This document shows, one piece after another, positions 23,391 to 35,744 of a stretch of 64,000 nucleotides of DNA; the stretch's first letter is position 1, and each line of letters opens with the position of its first letter. The stretch is taken from assembly GCF_945859705.1 (NCBI RefSeq), contig NC_079136.1, positions 113,232,028-113,296,027 of the forward strand. Direction: 5' to 3'. The stretch is from Episyrphus balteatus. Its lineage: Eukaryota > Arthropoda > Insecta > Diptera > Syrphidae. The position numbers were made by a program, and so were the translations under genes. Below the pieces are notes generated by a model that was not told where the DNA came from, did no database searches, and worked only from the letters and a program-made list of their open reading frames with translations.

Positions 23391-24956
23391 CACCTGGCTA
23401 AAGCTAGAAATACTCATCCTATACCTCCCGTCTGTACATATACTATACATATATTCCTATGGAAATGTCGGTGGATATTTCCGAGATTTTTAACTACTAT
23501 TATGTAACAACACTTCAATGCAGTAGTTTGAAGTAGCAAACGAACGAACGAAAAAAATTCGACTTGAAAAAATAAATCTTTTCAAAGGTCTTTAAATTAA
23601 ACCTGCTGCAAGCGAGATGATTGCGCAAGGAGTGTAGGTATACAAAAAGAAAAATTCGAAAGGACCCATAAGATAAGAAGAGAGTCTTGTTCCATTGCAC
23701 TTATGCACTAGAAACGAGCTTGAAATTGAGATTTACTTAATTGAATTTCATGCAATTTGCAGAGCTTCTTTTTTTTATTCGTGTAACCTTCTTATCTGTC
23801 AGTTTGAAATAACAAAATATTAAATTGAAAAAAAAAATATGTTTTGAGTGGTACCTGTGTACCTATAGAAAAAGAAGAGTTCATTATCAAGTGGAAGCAT
23901 CCCGAAATATGAATTTGAAGTTTGATTTTTATATTTTTAGTTTTATTTTTTGTGAAGAAAATTTATATCTATTAGAGATGAATGACTTGAATATTTTTAC
24001 TTTTCATAAAGATAAGCGGAGATAAATTACCAACAGAAAAGACAAATAAAATTGGTTTTGAAGTTTTTATATGATTCGTTGGTACAATAAACTAATCTCA
24101 ACATGGTGTTTTTTTAGGGGTGGTTATGTACCGAAACCGAAAACAACGCTATTGGTGTAAAGTTTGCACAGTATAGTTAAAAAAAAGGAAATTTGCCTAA
24201 TTCACTTAATATTCATGTAATGCAGTTAAAAAGATAATTCCTTTACTCAAACACACTTTGGAAATTGCACTCAAATAGAAAATTGATAAAACTACCTACA
24301 AGTTTGAATTGTTTTTGAAGAATTCAACTAAGAATTCAGCTAGATCAATTTAAACAATAAGGTAATTTACAATAAGCAAACACTTGATTGAGATACTTCG
24401 TGAAATGTCCTAAAAAAATTAGAAATATCATTTGAATGAGTTTTAAGCTTTACGGACACTGGGGCGTATGTGTAACATTTTTTTCGAGAAAAATTAGAGA
24501 ATTTTTATCATCCACGAAAAGAAGAAGATACAAGTACCATTAACCGGAATTACCTTGCGACACAGACCAAAATATATTATTAATAATAGTTTGACGCTCA
24601 GAAATTAAATATATTTTAAAAAGAATTTTTTTTAAAGACTCAGTTTACGGTACCTACTCGAATTTTTCTTAAAAAAAAAATTAAAAGAAAACAAATATTT
24701 CAAATACACGCTAGTGACCTTCAAGTCTAATCGTTAAAAACTGATACAAATGACATTTTTGTTTTTGATGGAAATTTATCACAAAACGTTTGAGTATTTT
24801 TTCTTAACAATATACAGAATTCTTTGAAAATGTAGACGAACTTTTAATTAAATTTTTCTAAAATCTAGTTTTTGATAAAAAAGTAAAATTAGCGAAAAGT
24901 TGTATGAAAAAGAAAAAAAATTGCAAGCCATACACAAATACTCGAATTTGTCTTAA

Positions 24957-24993
<37 letters not shown>

Positions 24994-27900
24994 CACATGC
25001 ACATACACCACAGCGACCTTCATTGAAAATATTTTAGGTGAACAAAATTCACTATTTTTTCACCTACGTTTAATCTAGTCTTATGTTTTTTAAAATTTTT
25101 GATAAATTGATTTTTAATTCAAAATTTCAGTATAATTTTACCAAATATTGGTTATTTGGTTTACAAAAATTTTCCGTGAAAAAAAACTCAATTTAATTTT
25201 TAAAATGTCAGAACTAATGGGTCTATTAAATTTGTCTGCAATATTTTGGCTTAAAAAAAAAACATATATTTAAACAGGAAAAGTTATTTATTTTTTGAAC
25301 AACTTAAACAGGGACAAGTTAAATAACAATATAACTTACTTCGGTAAGAATTAAAAAATTCAAAAGAAAAAGTTATTAACAAAATCTTTTAAAACTCCTT
25401 AGGTATGAATTTTAAAATCAGCTTTGAGCAAATATTAGTAACATTTCATTAACAACGTTCAATGAACAATGATTTGTTTTTAAGTTTACAAAATTGTATA
25501 AAGAAAAATTCCTTCCTTTTGTTTTTGTTAAACAAATTTAAAACAAAACGTTTCACATTTTTGCAGTCACTGAAAGCATTTATAAACTCCCATAAATATG
25601 TATATAGCAAACCAAGGTGTCTAAACTTTTACTCATGCAGCTTAAATTGTTTCAAAACCAATAAAAACAGACTTAAACTAAATGAAAAAATCATGTGTGT
25701 AATTCACACGTGGTGGAGTGAAACCTTAAAAAATCATTTTTCTTGCAAAAAAATCGAAAAAGTCTACCTTTTTTTATTCTATCACCTTTAATTCCACCCA
25801 CCTATAATTTTAATTTTATATCAGCCAAAAGCTTATAGCTTCAGCTCAAAATATTTATATCGACCATGTCTATACGACATCTACAAAAAGAGCTAGAATT
25901 TTTTGAACCCAATCAATTTTTTCATCAAAAATGTACAAAAAATCAATCTTTTTTCTCTCATTAAATCTATTTTTTTAAATGACAACCTATGATAAATTTT
26001 ATATCATCTGAAAGCTTATTTCACTTTTTATAAGACGTATCAATCATATTTCTACCATGCCTACAAAAAAATTTAGAATTTTTTAAAGCCAACTATGTCG
26101 AAATTTAAAACTGAGATTACGGTACTTCCTACACTGGTGGCTGGTCATCGGCAACAGATCTCCACAGGTGTTTTGAGGTATTTTTCAATTTTTACAATTG
26201 AAGATTGAGTAACTTGTAGAGCACGTACCGTTATGTGTGATATATCAAATAAAAGGTTATGTTATCAGCATGCGTATTAAATCAAAATCAAAATTGTATG
26301 TAATTATAGTTTATTTAATTACCTATCTACAGTACAAACTTCATTCATCTATCTATTAAAACAAAAAAGTTATAACAAGTTGAATGTTCGTGTCGCGTTT
26401 TTATTTCATCTTGTTTCAAATCACTACGATACTAAAGAAGTTTTCACTTTAAAAAAAAATCTCTTCTTTTTACCGTAGATTTTGGTGGTTATTAGCAAGG
26501 GCAACTTTCTTTCAATTAAAACATTACAAATCTAAGCAAATGTATCCAAGATATCAACGAAGAAATAATAAAGATAAGAGAAGAACTAGGAAAGTGTTTA
26601 AATAACTCAACTAGAACTTATCGTTTCGAAGAAAGTTATTTTTAAAGGCTAAAATTGCCACATTTCTCATCATAAACTCTTTTGAATGTAGATTTATCAT
26701 CTTTCCTTTTTTATTTAAATTTAAAAATCCATTATTTAATTTTATTTTAATTGTATCTTATTTTCAAAGAAAAAAAAGTCAAACTTTCATACATTCAAAA
26801 TGTGTATTTCATTTTTCTTTTTGTTCAAGTCATAAATATGTCATATCAAACCCCAAACCTAATTATTTCTTCTTCTCCTCTAAGCAAATTCCCACAGCAA
26901 TAAATATCATTAAAATATGCGAAATATTAAATAACTTTATACAAACCAAAAAAAAAACCTTCTTTTCTAAAAGATGTAACATAACCAACCAACACCTCAT
27001 AGAATGTATAAGTTTCCAAAAACCAAAAAAACACTTTTAAAAACCTCACACCACACTTTTATCCAGCAAAAACAAAACATATTCAAACCACATGTAAATA
27101 TCAGAAGGCAATTGCCAAACTTTTTTTTATTTTTCTTGGTGTTTTTGGTTGAGCCCCCAAAGCAGCAATCTCATTATCACCTCTTCTTCTTCTATATTCT
27201 ACCTACTTCAACCCATTTATACTTTCAGCTCATGTCTCGCACTTTTGTGAAGGCTCCATTTTTTTTTTTTTTTTAGGAAATGAGATACCTTGAAAGACTG
27301 TCACGTACAGAATATATCCAAACAAAAGCCGTTATGTTAGGCAACAAAAAAGAGGTGTAAACCAGCAAAAAATAAAATGTGTTATTTTTGACACCATCAT
27401 TATATTTTTTTTTTTCTTTTGAAGAACATCAAATTTTAAAGGGATTTTCAAGAACTTTACATAAAAACGACAATCGATTGTGTTTAAGGATAAAAAGGAT
27501 TCAGTTTGTAGAAAGTTTCAAAACTTGAAGAATCCAGTCAACAAAAAAAAAACACCTTAAGCACTGAACAAACACAAAACTCTTAATTAATCTTCTTTAA
27601 TGTGTGTATTCATTTGAATTTAAGGTCAAAAACTACCTTTTGTGGAGTAGTTTTGAAGATCTCTGAATGAGATTATCACCAACACATGACGTAACATAGT
27701 TATATCCTTGATTCACACGATTTAGCACTTAATTTTACTTCAATAACTAGGAATGTAGCAATAACGATGGGAGAGAGAGATAGGGATATAAAATATATAT
27801 AAAGAGAGAACATTGTAAAGGACTTCCACCACTTATGTGTGAATTTCTCTAATTATCGCGGGAAGATAATAATTTTACGGCCTCGACTTTAGAAACATGT

Positions 27901-28834
27901 TATAATTGCAAACGTGTGGGTATATAGCTTTAGTTTATGTCCCGCAATTTATATTCTTTTTTTTCCTATTTTTTGTGAAGGTATGGGTTTGCGTGTTTCA
28001 AATTTATTATTACTATTTTTTTTTTTTTGCTTTTTTGCTAATACTAAAATGCGTTTTAAATATTTATCAAGTCATTGTGAACAGCAGGATTATCTATTTT
28101 AAGGACACACAACAGAAATAAACAACAAAAAAATCACACAATATTTATATTTAAAACACTAAGCTGCTTATAAAACTTGCTAATCCTTTTTAAAAACGTA
28201 CAACCACTTAATCCTTTCCCTTGTGTATTAATTTGTTTGTATTTTTGTTTTCTTTTTTATATAAATATGTAATATTCATATCCTTTTTGGAGGCCATTGA
28301 GCCAGTGTATAAACATGGCCTATAACTGCCAATAACATCACATAATAACCGATGAGCCGATTGTGCTACAAAATATCCTTTTTTTTTAACATAGGTAGGT
28401 AGGTATACTGTAACACTTCAGAGAAATCTATCAACTCAATCTAAAATGTGATAAAAAAAAAGACAGAAAAAGGTCCTCGGATAGTACGAGTGTCAGTGGA
28501 ATTTTTTTTTTTTTTTTTTCAAAAACAAAAAAAAACTTATGGTATTTTATGTATTTTTCCGACAAAAAGAGGATTTTTTTTATAAAAGAAAAAAAAAAGA
28601 AAATATTTATTTAAGATTTTTTCATATTTATATTTTTTTTTATATTCCGATAGTTGTGGTAGGACACGGTATTGCAATAAATTTAATTTATAGCCAAGGC
28701 ACTTTGATTCACTTGAATTTTTTTATATTTTTATTTTTACCATTTATTTTTTTTAAATTTTTATTTAAGGAATTTTTCACATTTTTCATGATTTTTTTTA
28801 TTAATTTTTCTTTTTAAATTTTATATTTATGTAG
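23391..28834. other. noncoding DNA
   Basis: AT-rich with long homopolymers. A weak direct repeat is visible: 24656-24745 and 24945-25040 share CTCGAATTT, an A-run and GCGACCTTCA-like or GTGACCTTCA sequence, which hints at a decayed duplicated element. A 109-codon frame at 25462-25791 and frames at 27004-27276 and 27906-28121 are low-complexity and lack recognisable domains. Confidence 0.45.
24958..24989 (+). repeat. poly-A run of about 32
   Basis: The longest A-run in the window. It could mark the 3' end of a retroposed sequence, but no target-site duplication or upstream element was identified. Confidence 0.9.
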
Positions 28835-29046
28835 CTCACTGCTATATCCAGAAGAGTGATGATAAATTGAAACGAACCGCATCCATGAAGAAACGAGACA
28901 TTTACAAAATTAAAAAAAAGAAAAAAATGAACACCGACTCGAAAGGGAGGCTTTACTCTATCGAAGCCTTATCGAAGGATGTCTCAATGAAAAAGCGTAA
29001 ATCATTTTACAAAATAACCCGGATAAAAAAAATAACTCGTAAATGA
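28835..29046 (+). CDS. putative 3'-terminal coding exon, Lys/Arg-rich
   Basis: An acceptor-like tract (T-rich from 28792, ending TTTATGTAG at 28834) precedes 69 open codons and TGA at 29044-29046. The frame takes its first codon's first base from an upstream exon. The peptide starts HCYIQKSDDKLKRTASMKKR, is strongly basic, and repeats a module: SMKKRDIYKIKK near residues 16-27 and SMKKRKSFYKITRIKK near residues 50-65, linked by NTDSKGRLYSIEALSKDV. Codon choice is varied (GAC, TCG, GCC, ACC, GTC, CGA), unlike translated AT-rich noise. The open frame has no early ATG of its own; the first Met is residue 17. An ATTAAA lies about 10 bp after the stop. The protein is not recognised, and no upstream exon was found. 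A cytoplasmic basic tail is one possibility; chance is another. Confidence 0.4.
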
Positions 29047-29463
29047 ACTTTCAATTAAAAACTCTGCAAAAAATTCCGAAATATTTCACAACATTTTTTT
29101 GTATAATCCCGAAAATATGCAACACTAATTATATTATTATTATTACTTCGTTTTTATTTTAATCGCGTATCGCAATGCAGAGTTTAAGTTGTATAAGATT
29201 ATATATTTATATAGAAATATATATATATACATAAATATACATCAGAATGTAAGGCAAGAAAAAAAAGTCCGTGCCATTTTCTTCAGTCCTTTACATCCTG
29301 GCAAATCCCGAAAATGTACTAACTTGTCCCAAAAAGCTGAGCGGATTGCATACCTTTTGGTGAGAAAAAATATAAAATGTACGAGTATACTCTGCTCTAT
29401 ATATATATATAATGCTAGATGGTGAAGACCGAAAGCAACAACGAAAGAAGCAAAGGCAAAGGA

Positions 29464-29483
29464 CGAACGAACGAACGAACGAA
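29464..29483 (+). repeat. CGAA microsatellite
   Basis: Five tandem CGAA units followed by an A-run. A shorter CGAA run occurs at 23539-23550. Confidence 0.9.
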
Positions 29484-29634
29484 AAAAAAAAACATTAAAT
29501 TCAAAACACAGAAATGTGGGTATAAGGGATACGCGCGAGACTAAAATCATAGACATACACAATATTATATGGATAGAGGATATTTTAGAGTATCCTGTGG
29601 GGAATTTTTTTGAATTTCTCTCGCTTTCTCTCAA

Positions 29635-29654
29635 ACTCTCTCTCTCTCTCTCTC
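29635..29654 (+). repeat. CT microsatellite
   Basis: Ten CT units. Another CT/CTTT run follows at 29683-29692. Confidence 0.9.
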
Positions 29655-30290
29655 GAATATTTTTCGGAAATCTCTTTGAAATCTCTCTCTCAAGTTTAGG
29701 TTGATAGTAAAAGGATTATTTTTATCATAACTGATACTGATGTGATATGTTCTTATAGAAATTATGGTGAAAATATTTTCAACACTCGAGTGGAAAATTG
29801 TACCTCTTGAGTGGAGAAGAATATGTACTCGTTCCTGTGGTGAATTTGCAGCGAAGAGAGTTAACAGAAAAGGTTTTCACTTTTCCCGAAGAGTTTTGGA
29901 AGCTTTCTTGATAGTACTGTGTAGAATTTAAAGGAATTTTATAACAACAGGTTATTGAGTGAAATAGAAAACTTACAATTTTAGCTCAAGAGAGGTAGAA
30001 TTTCTTAATATCGGAGCTTTAAAAAAGGTTCACGATTATTGCGGCACCAGGGAAATGAAAAAAATTATCAAGAACTTGAGTTAAAACTTAGAAGACTGTT
30101 GAGTATAGTTCTTTTTATACAGCAACTTGAGTGGGCTAGATTGGTAGTATAAATAAGTTAGTGTTGTTAGAACGACGAATGCATAATTTTTAGATTCATG
30201 ATTTCCAAAATCTACGAAACCCAAAATATAGCTATTTTATTGAAATTTTCTTATGTTTTTAGGTTGTAAGTTTTTTTTGAACATTTTTAG

Positions 30291-31165
30291 CATTGCACAT
30301 TGAATAATGAACATTGAATATTGAACATTGAATAATGAACATTGAATATTAAAAATTGAACATTGAATAATGAACATTGAATATTGAACATTGAATACTG
30401 AACATTGAATATTAAAAATTGAACATTGACCATTGAACATTGAATAATGAACATTGAATATTGAACATTGAACATTGAAAATTGAACATTGAACATTGAA
30501 CATTGAACAATGAACAATGAACAATGAACATTGAACATTGAACATTGAACATTGAACATTGAACATTGAACATTGAACATTGAGCATTGAACATTGAAGA
30601 TTGAACATTGAACATTGAACATTGACCATTGAACATTGAACAATGAACATTGCATTGAGCATTGTACATTGAATAATGAACAATGAACAATGAACAAAGA
30701 ACAATGAACATTGAACATTGAACATTGAATATTGAACATTGAACATTGAACATTGAACATTGAACATTGACCATTGAACATTGAACAGTGAACATTGAAC
30801 ATTGAACATTGAACATTGAACATTGACCATTGAACATTGAACATTGAACATTGAACAATGAACAATGAACATTGAACATTGAATATTCAACATTGAACAT
30901 TGAACATTGAACATTGAACATTGAACATTGAACATTGAACATTGAACATTGAACATTGAACATTGAACATTGAACATTGAACAGTGAACATTGAACATTG
31001 AACATTGAACAGTGAACATTGAACATTGAACATTGAACATTGAACATTGAACATTGAACATTGACCATTGAACATTGAACAATGAACAATGAGCATTGCA
31101 TTGAGCATTGAACATTGAACAATGAACATTGAACATTGAATATTCAACATTGAACATTGAACAAT
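30291..31165 (+). repeat. heptamer minisatellite AACATTG, about 125 units
   Basis: The stretch is an almost uninterrupted array of the 7-bp unit AACATTG with point variants (AATATTG, AATAATG, AACAATG, ACCATTG, AACAGTG, AGCATTG) that mostly keep the 7-bp length. Because 7 is coprime to 3, all three minus-strand frames are open and encode the same cycling heptapeptide MFNVQCS. That gives overlapping frames of 95-306 codons. Higher-order duplication is visible: a marker with GCATTGCATTGAGCATTG-type sequence occurs near 30647-30664 and again near 31091-31110, each with clustered AACAATG variants around it. No Kozak-supported start, domain or conserved neighbour suggests translation. It is best read as noncoding satellite DNA. 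Confidence 0.95.
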
Positions 31166-34100
31166 ATAAGTCACTGAATTTTATGATTGAGCCAATATTA
31201 AAACATAACTGATCTTAGACATGAATTTTAATCTCCTGTCCTAAATTTTTGTACTTGCAACAGTAAAATAAACTTGTTTCCTGATAGTATTCCGAAAACC
31301 CTAATTAAAAAATTCTTCAATCTTAATACCTCAATATAAAAGCATTGCTTATTCAACAAAAATAAAAACGTTCCAGAAGTGGGATACCATTTTCTATAAA
31401 AAAAATGGATATATTTCGAGGTATTATATAAAACAATCACCAAACGTCCTTAAACTATATAAAAGTCATGCAATTGTAGGAAATTCCATAATCTGTCATC
31501 ATAAACTAGTCAATCTTTATTATTAGCCCAATTTTTCAGCTTATCCACGAATTGCATCTCTCATTCAGGATTAATTCCAAAATTACCTTTAATCGTCTAT
31601 TTTATTTATTTTTTTTTGGTTTTTTCTGACAAAAAAAAGATGCACATTACAAATGCAGTCTCTCGCTTCTACTCAGATATCAAATTAAAATGCACAAAAT
31701 GCTTCAGAGGAGGTTATTGACCGTAACCGGATAGAGAAGTGGTGGCGTAGGCTTTTGAAAATTTAAGAGCCACTTAAAAGGTTGGGGCACATCAGGATGT
31801 TGTAACTGAATCCACACACATATTTTTTTCCACTCCAGGTCGACAACGATGAAGAACGACGACACGACGGTAACGACGAATTGTCTACTTACAACAATAT
31901 CAAAACTTTACAAGAGAGTGAGAGTAAAATAGAGAGGCCTTGCTGTAACATCAAACAGAATTTCTCACTGCTCTCTGTACTCATCATTGCGCAGATTTAT
32001 TCAAAACAAATGTCTCTCCAAAAAAGCATCAATTTAAATTCACCATGGATACCATGGTGGGTTTCTTTTTATAAAGGGTGGTGTGGCGAGTTTTGGTGGG
32101 AATTTTTGTTTTCACTCATCTCTCATCATTTTAAGGACTTTCACCGGCATGATAGGAAAATTTGTTCGACTTTTTTCCCAGTTTCATTCCGATAAGCATC
32201 GGAATGCCATATCAAATGCTCACAAAGGACACACGACGTTATCCTTTAATAAGAATCGCGACTTTTTTACGTAAACGTGAGGTTTTGTTTCGCGTGGCGC
32301 TCATTTAAAATGTTTCAACAATTCTTCTGTTTGTGTGGGGAGAATTGAAAAAAAGGACATTCGGAGAGATGCTTGTTTTATTTGTTTTTATTTTTTTTTT
32401 TTTTTTTGCTATTCTGATTCACTCGTCCTGGCGGCAAAAGATGTGCGTGTCTGTGATATTTTACTTGTTTTTTTTTTTTTAACGGCCACTCAAACAATGG
32501 TCGGTTAGACTGTGAAGGATATAACTACACACATTTTTTTTGTTGTTGCACAGGATACGTTTAAATATTTGTTTTTCAACATGTGTCACAGATAATTATA
32601 AAACAGAGCGAATAAAAAGGATAAAATAACGAGACGTCGCGTATCACATATATATTCGTATGTATGTATGCAGATTGTAGAACCAATTGTATATTCCTCG
32701 CGGTTATTGTTCCGGCAGGATGACGAGAGCGAGAGGACAACACACAATGATGGCATAAATCGATGTGGAAAATGTGATTCTCGTGGTGCTTGCGTTGAAA
32801 ATTGTGTGTTACTTTTGCAACAGAGTGCATCAGCAATTGTCTGTGTGTGGGGTGAATAAAATCATTGTATCTTTTATCCAGTGCTAGGCACTCTAGACCC
32901 CCCTTTTCACCCCCACTCCAACACCATTAACATAGCGAAACAAAAACATAAAATCTGGGAAAAATCTTAATTACACGTGACATTGTATGGCAGTAATATT
33001 TTTCTAGTGATTGTTATTTCTCTTGTGCGAAAAACAAAACAAAATAAAATTGACTATAAAAATATATAATATTAAAAGAAAAATATGAACCCATCATTAT
33101 GTGTGTGTGTATTTGTTTGCATATACATTTTGACAACGCTGTGCATCGCTGGACAATATTTTTTACTGACAATGGATGAATTCTATGAAAGGACATAAAA
33201 GGTAATATAAACTATTTTCTTTTACTTTTTTTTTGTTAATAGTTATAAGCTTGATACATATAATAAATATTTCATGTTTTAAAATAAACTGTAGAATATA
33301 TTAAAAAAGGCTGTTGAATTACGAGGGTCCTTATAAACCTTTTTTTTTTAGATACATTTTTTATGTTTGATGTATTTTTATTTTATTCTTTTTTGTTATG
33401 ATTGTATTGCAGGTGGTTGATGTGTAATTGACGAAGTGAAAATCAAGTAAATATTAAATATACATTTTAAAATGTTTTATTTTTCTTTGGAAGTGATGTT
33501 GAAATTCAGCTCTGTTAGCAAATCAGGTTTGAAAAAAAAGCATTTAGCTGTGCAATTTTGTTTTTTTTTTTTTTCTGAAGTGCAGCGTTTATTTATTTAT
33601 TAAAATTTAATTTGACAGTTTAAGTTTGTATTTATAAAACACTTTAAATAGATCGATAAATAACTCTCCAAAGTTGTTATTGTGATATAATTTTTATGCT
33701 GATTTTGAGTGAATTTTTAAATTTAACACCTAAACTACTTTTATCCCCTGATTTTTACGTTGGATTTAAGAAAAATATTCTAATTTCAAATTTTAGTAAA
33801 AGAAATTGTATGGAAACTCTAATTCAGAAAAGGTTAAGCTTTCTCATTCAGAGAACTTTAAATTCACATATATTATAATTAAATAATATGATTATGCATT
33901 TTCTGCCATCTTGTAATTTTAGCTTGATGTGTATTTTCATGACTATCACTTTTCACCTAAAATTTTGATAGGAATTGTTGAAAAATCCGAAAAAGTATGT
34001 TTCTACCTTTCAGTCTGTCCGACTCACCTGTCATTCGAATTGGATCTATCCTCAGTTACACTTTTGGCCACTTAAGTGGCAAACTTGCTAAGTTTTCAGG

Positions 34101-35175
34101 GGGATGTAGAAATTTATATACGACCAAAATTAACGGTACCTATGTATATGAGTATTTCCAATATGCTTATTATTTTAAAAATAATATCCATATTTAAAAG
34201 TTAATTTTCAAATAAAACGCCAATTATAAAAACTCAGATTTTTTCGGACTGTTTCGGTTACGTAATTAGACAAAGCGTAAGAATGCAAAAGTAACAGTAT
34301 CTATACTTACAATAACTTCACAAAATAAAATACGCGACTGGGTTGGACGAACTTGCTCTTAGATTTCAAGTTACTAAAATTTTAAAAACTTTTTATATAT
34401 ACCTACATAGGTACTTTGGTAAATGTATACCTAATATGAAAATAAAAAAGAATTTAAAATTTAAATTCATTCTTCAAACGAACAAAAAAAACAATATCTT
34501 CAATGGAACTGAACTCCAAAAAAAAAAAAAAAATATGCAATATAGCTTCTTTTGTACCTATAGTTACAATTTTAGAAAAAAAAAATTCTCAAAATCGTTA
34601 CAGCAATTGTTGCTTTTAAAAAAATTTTTTTTTTTTATAATAATTTTTGAAAAATGTAGCAATTAATTTAAAATTTACGAAGACTTGATTTTTCTAAAAA
34701 AAAAACTATTTTTTTTCTTTTAGTCCAAAAATGTTATTTTCGATTTTATTTTAAATTTTATAGTAATATTAATGCTTTTTTATAAAAAAAAAATCCTTTA
34801 AATTTACTATTTATTTGAGAGATACCCAGAATTTTTAATAACGATTCTATTCCGTTAAAAGATATAACTTTAATCAAGATCATAGGAGCCATTTGTGAGA
34901 AAATTAATCTTTATAAAAATTGGTAGGTATTTGGCAGGTATACCATTATTTCTGCGTATCCTAATACAAACCGTTAGACATCCTGACAGACAGACGGCCA
35001 GGCGATTTTGCGAGGCACACTTTTTTCGCATTCACTCTATCATTGTAATGTCATCTTTGATTATTATTTTAACTCATGATTAGAAAAAAAATGTTGCACT
35101 TTTAAAATTAAATAGATATATAAAATTTGCCATACAAATTAGAGATTTTTTTAGATTTTTGACATAAGATATAGA
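31166..35175. other. noncoding DNA
   Basis: It has T-runs at 32391-32407 and 33549-33564. A long plus-strand open frame runs from about 31841 to 32195 behind an acceptor-like TTTTTTCCACTCCAG; its peptide is odd (Trp-rich, no domain). A 63-codon frame at 32668-32859 contains a Cys cluster (CGKCDSRGAC) and ends within AATAAAA. Neither can be supported as a gene. A piece at 34343-34380 (ACGAACTTGCTCTTAGA) recurs at 49490-49507, so an old dispersed repeat is present. Confidence 0.4.
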
Positions 35176-35744
35176 ATATCGTCGCTTATCTTTCTCAACC
35201 TCGTATCTGCAAAATTTTGATTTTTCGTTTTTTTCGGATTTGGTATCGTTTCTTTCCGTCTCATAAGTGTAACAAACCCATATCTAAATAGCTAGCTCAA
35301 GTTATCCAGAAATGACCATGCAAATTCCTTTCATCTTACTTCCTTTGTACTTGTTTACTGCAAGAACCTCGTAACTCGAAGTTACGAGGTTTTCAACAAT
35401 ACCTCGTTACCCAAACTCGAAGATACGAGGTTGTTGCATTTCATACATTACAGGAGCGACCAATGATATTACTGTTGTTTTGTTTTCAAATGCAGATTAT
35501 AATGAAGACGAAACTTTTCTTGAAATTCTTATGGGTAATTTTCAAATTAACCGTAATTAAAGCGGTTTGTACAAGTTTGGTTGATTTTCGTTAGTCGTGT
35601 TGTCATCAAAATCGCGTTGATAAAAGTGTTTTTTTGAAGCCAATGTAATTTTCGCTCGTATTTTAAAGGTATAATATGGGCTATTTGTACTTTTTATTAA
35701 TTAAATTTTATACTGATAAAATGCGTAAATAGTGATATTTTTAA

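Larger units (their letters stand above)
29047..30290. other. noncoding DNA with microsatellites
   Basis: It contains TA-rich stretches at 29205-29232 and 29395-29411, a CGAA run at 29464-29483 and a CT run at 29635-29654. The 130-codon minus-strand frame at 29242-29634 translates these simple repeats and is not considered a gene. Confidence 0.55.

Noticed and set aside
29242..29634. 130-codon minus-strand frame
   Set aside because: It translates CT, CGAA and TA microsatellites on the opposite strand.
30237..31157. 306-codon minus-strand open frame
   Set aside because: It is a by-product of the AACATTG heptamer array. The same peptide cycle is open in all three frames and no domain or start signal supports translation.
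31841..32195. Open plus-strand frame of about 118 codons behind an acceptor-like TTTTTTCCACTCCAG
   Set aside because: The peptide is unlike known domains (Trp- and Phe-rich middle), there is no donor or upstream exon, and it starts in a GAC simple repeat.
32668..32859. 63-codon plus-strand frame with a Cys cluster, ending in AATAAAA
   Set aside because: The Cys spacing matches no family I can name, the frame is short, and nothing supports transcription.
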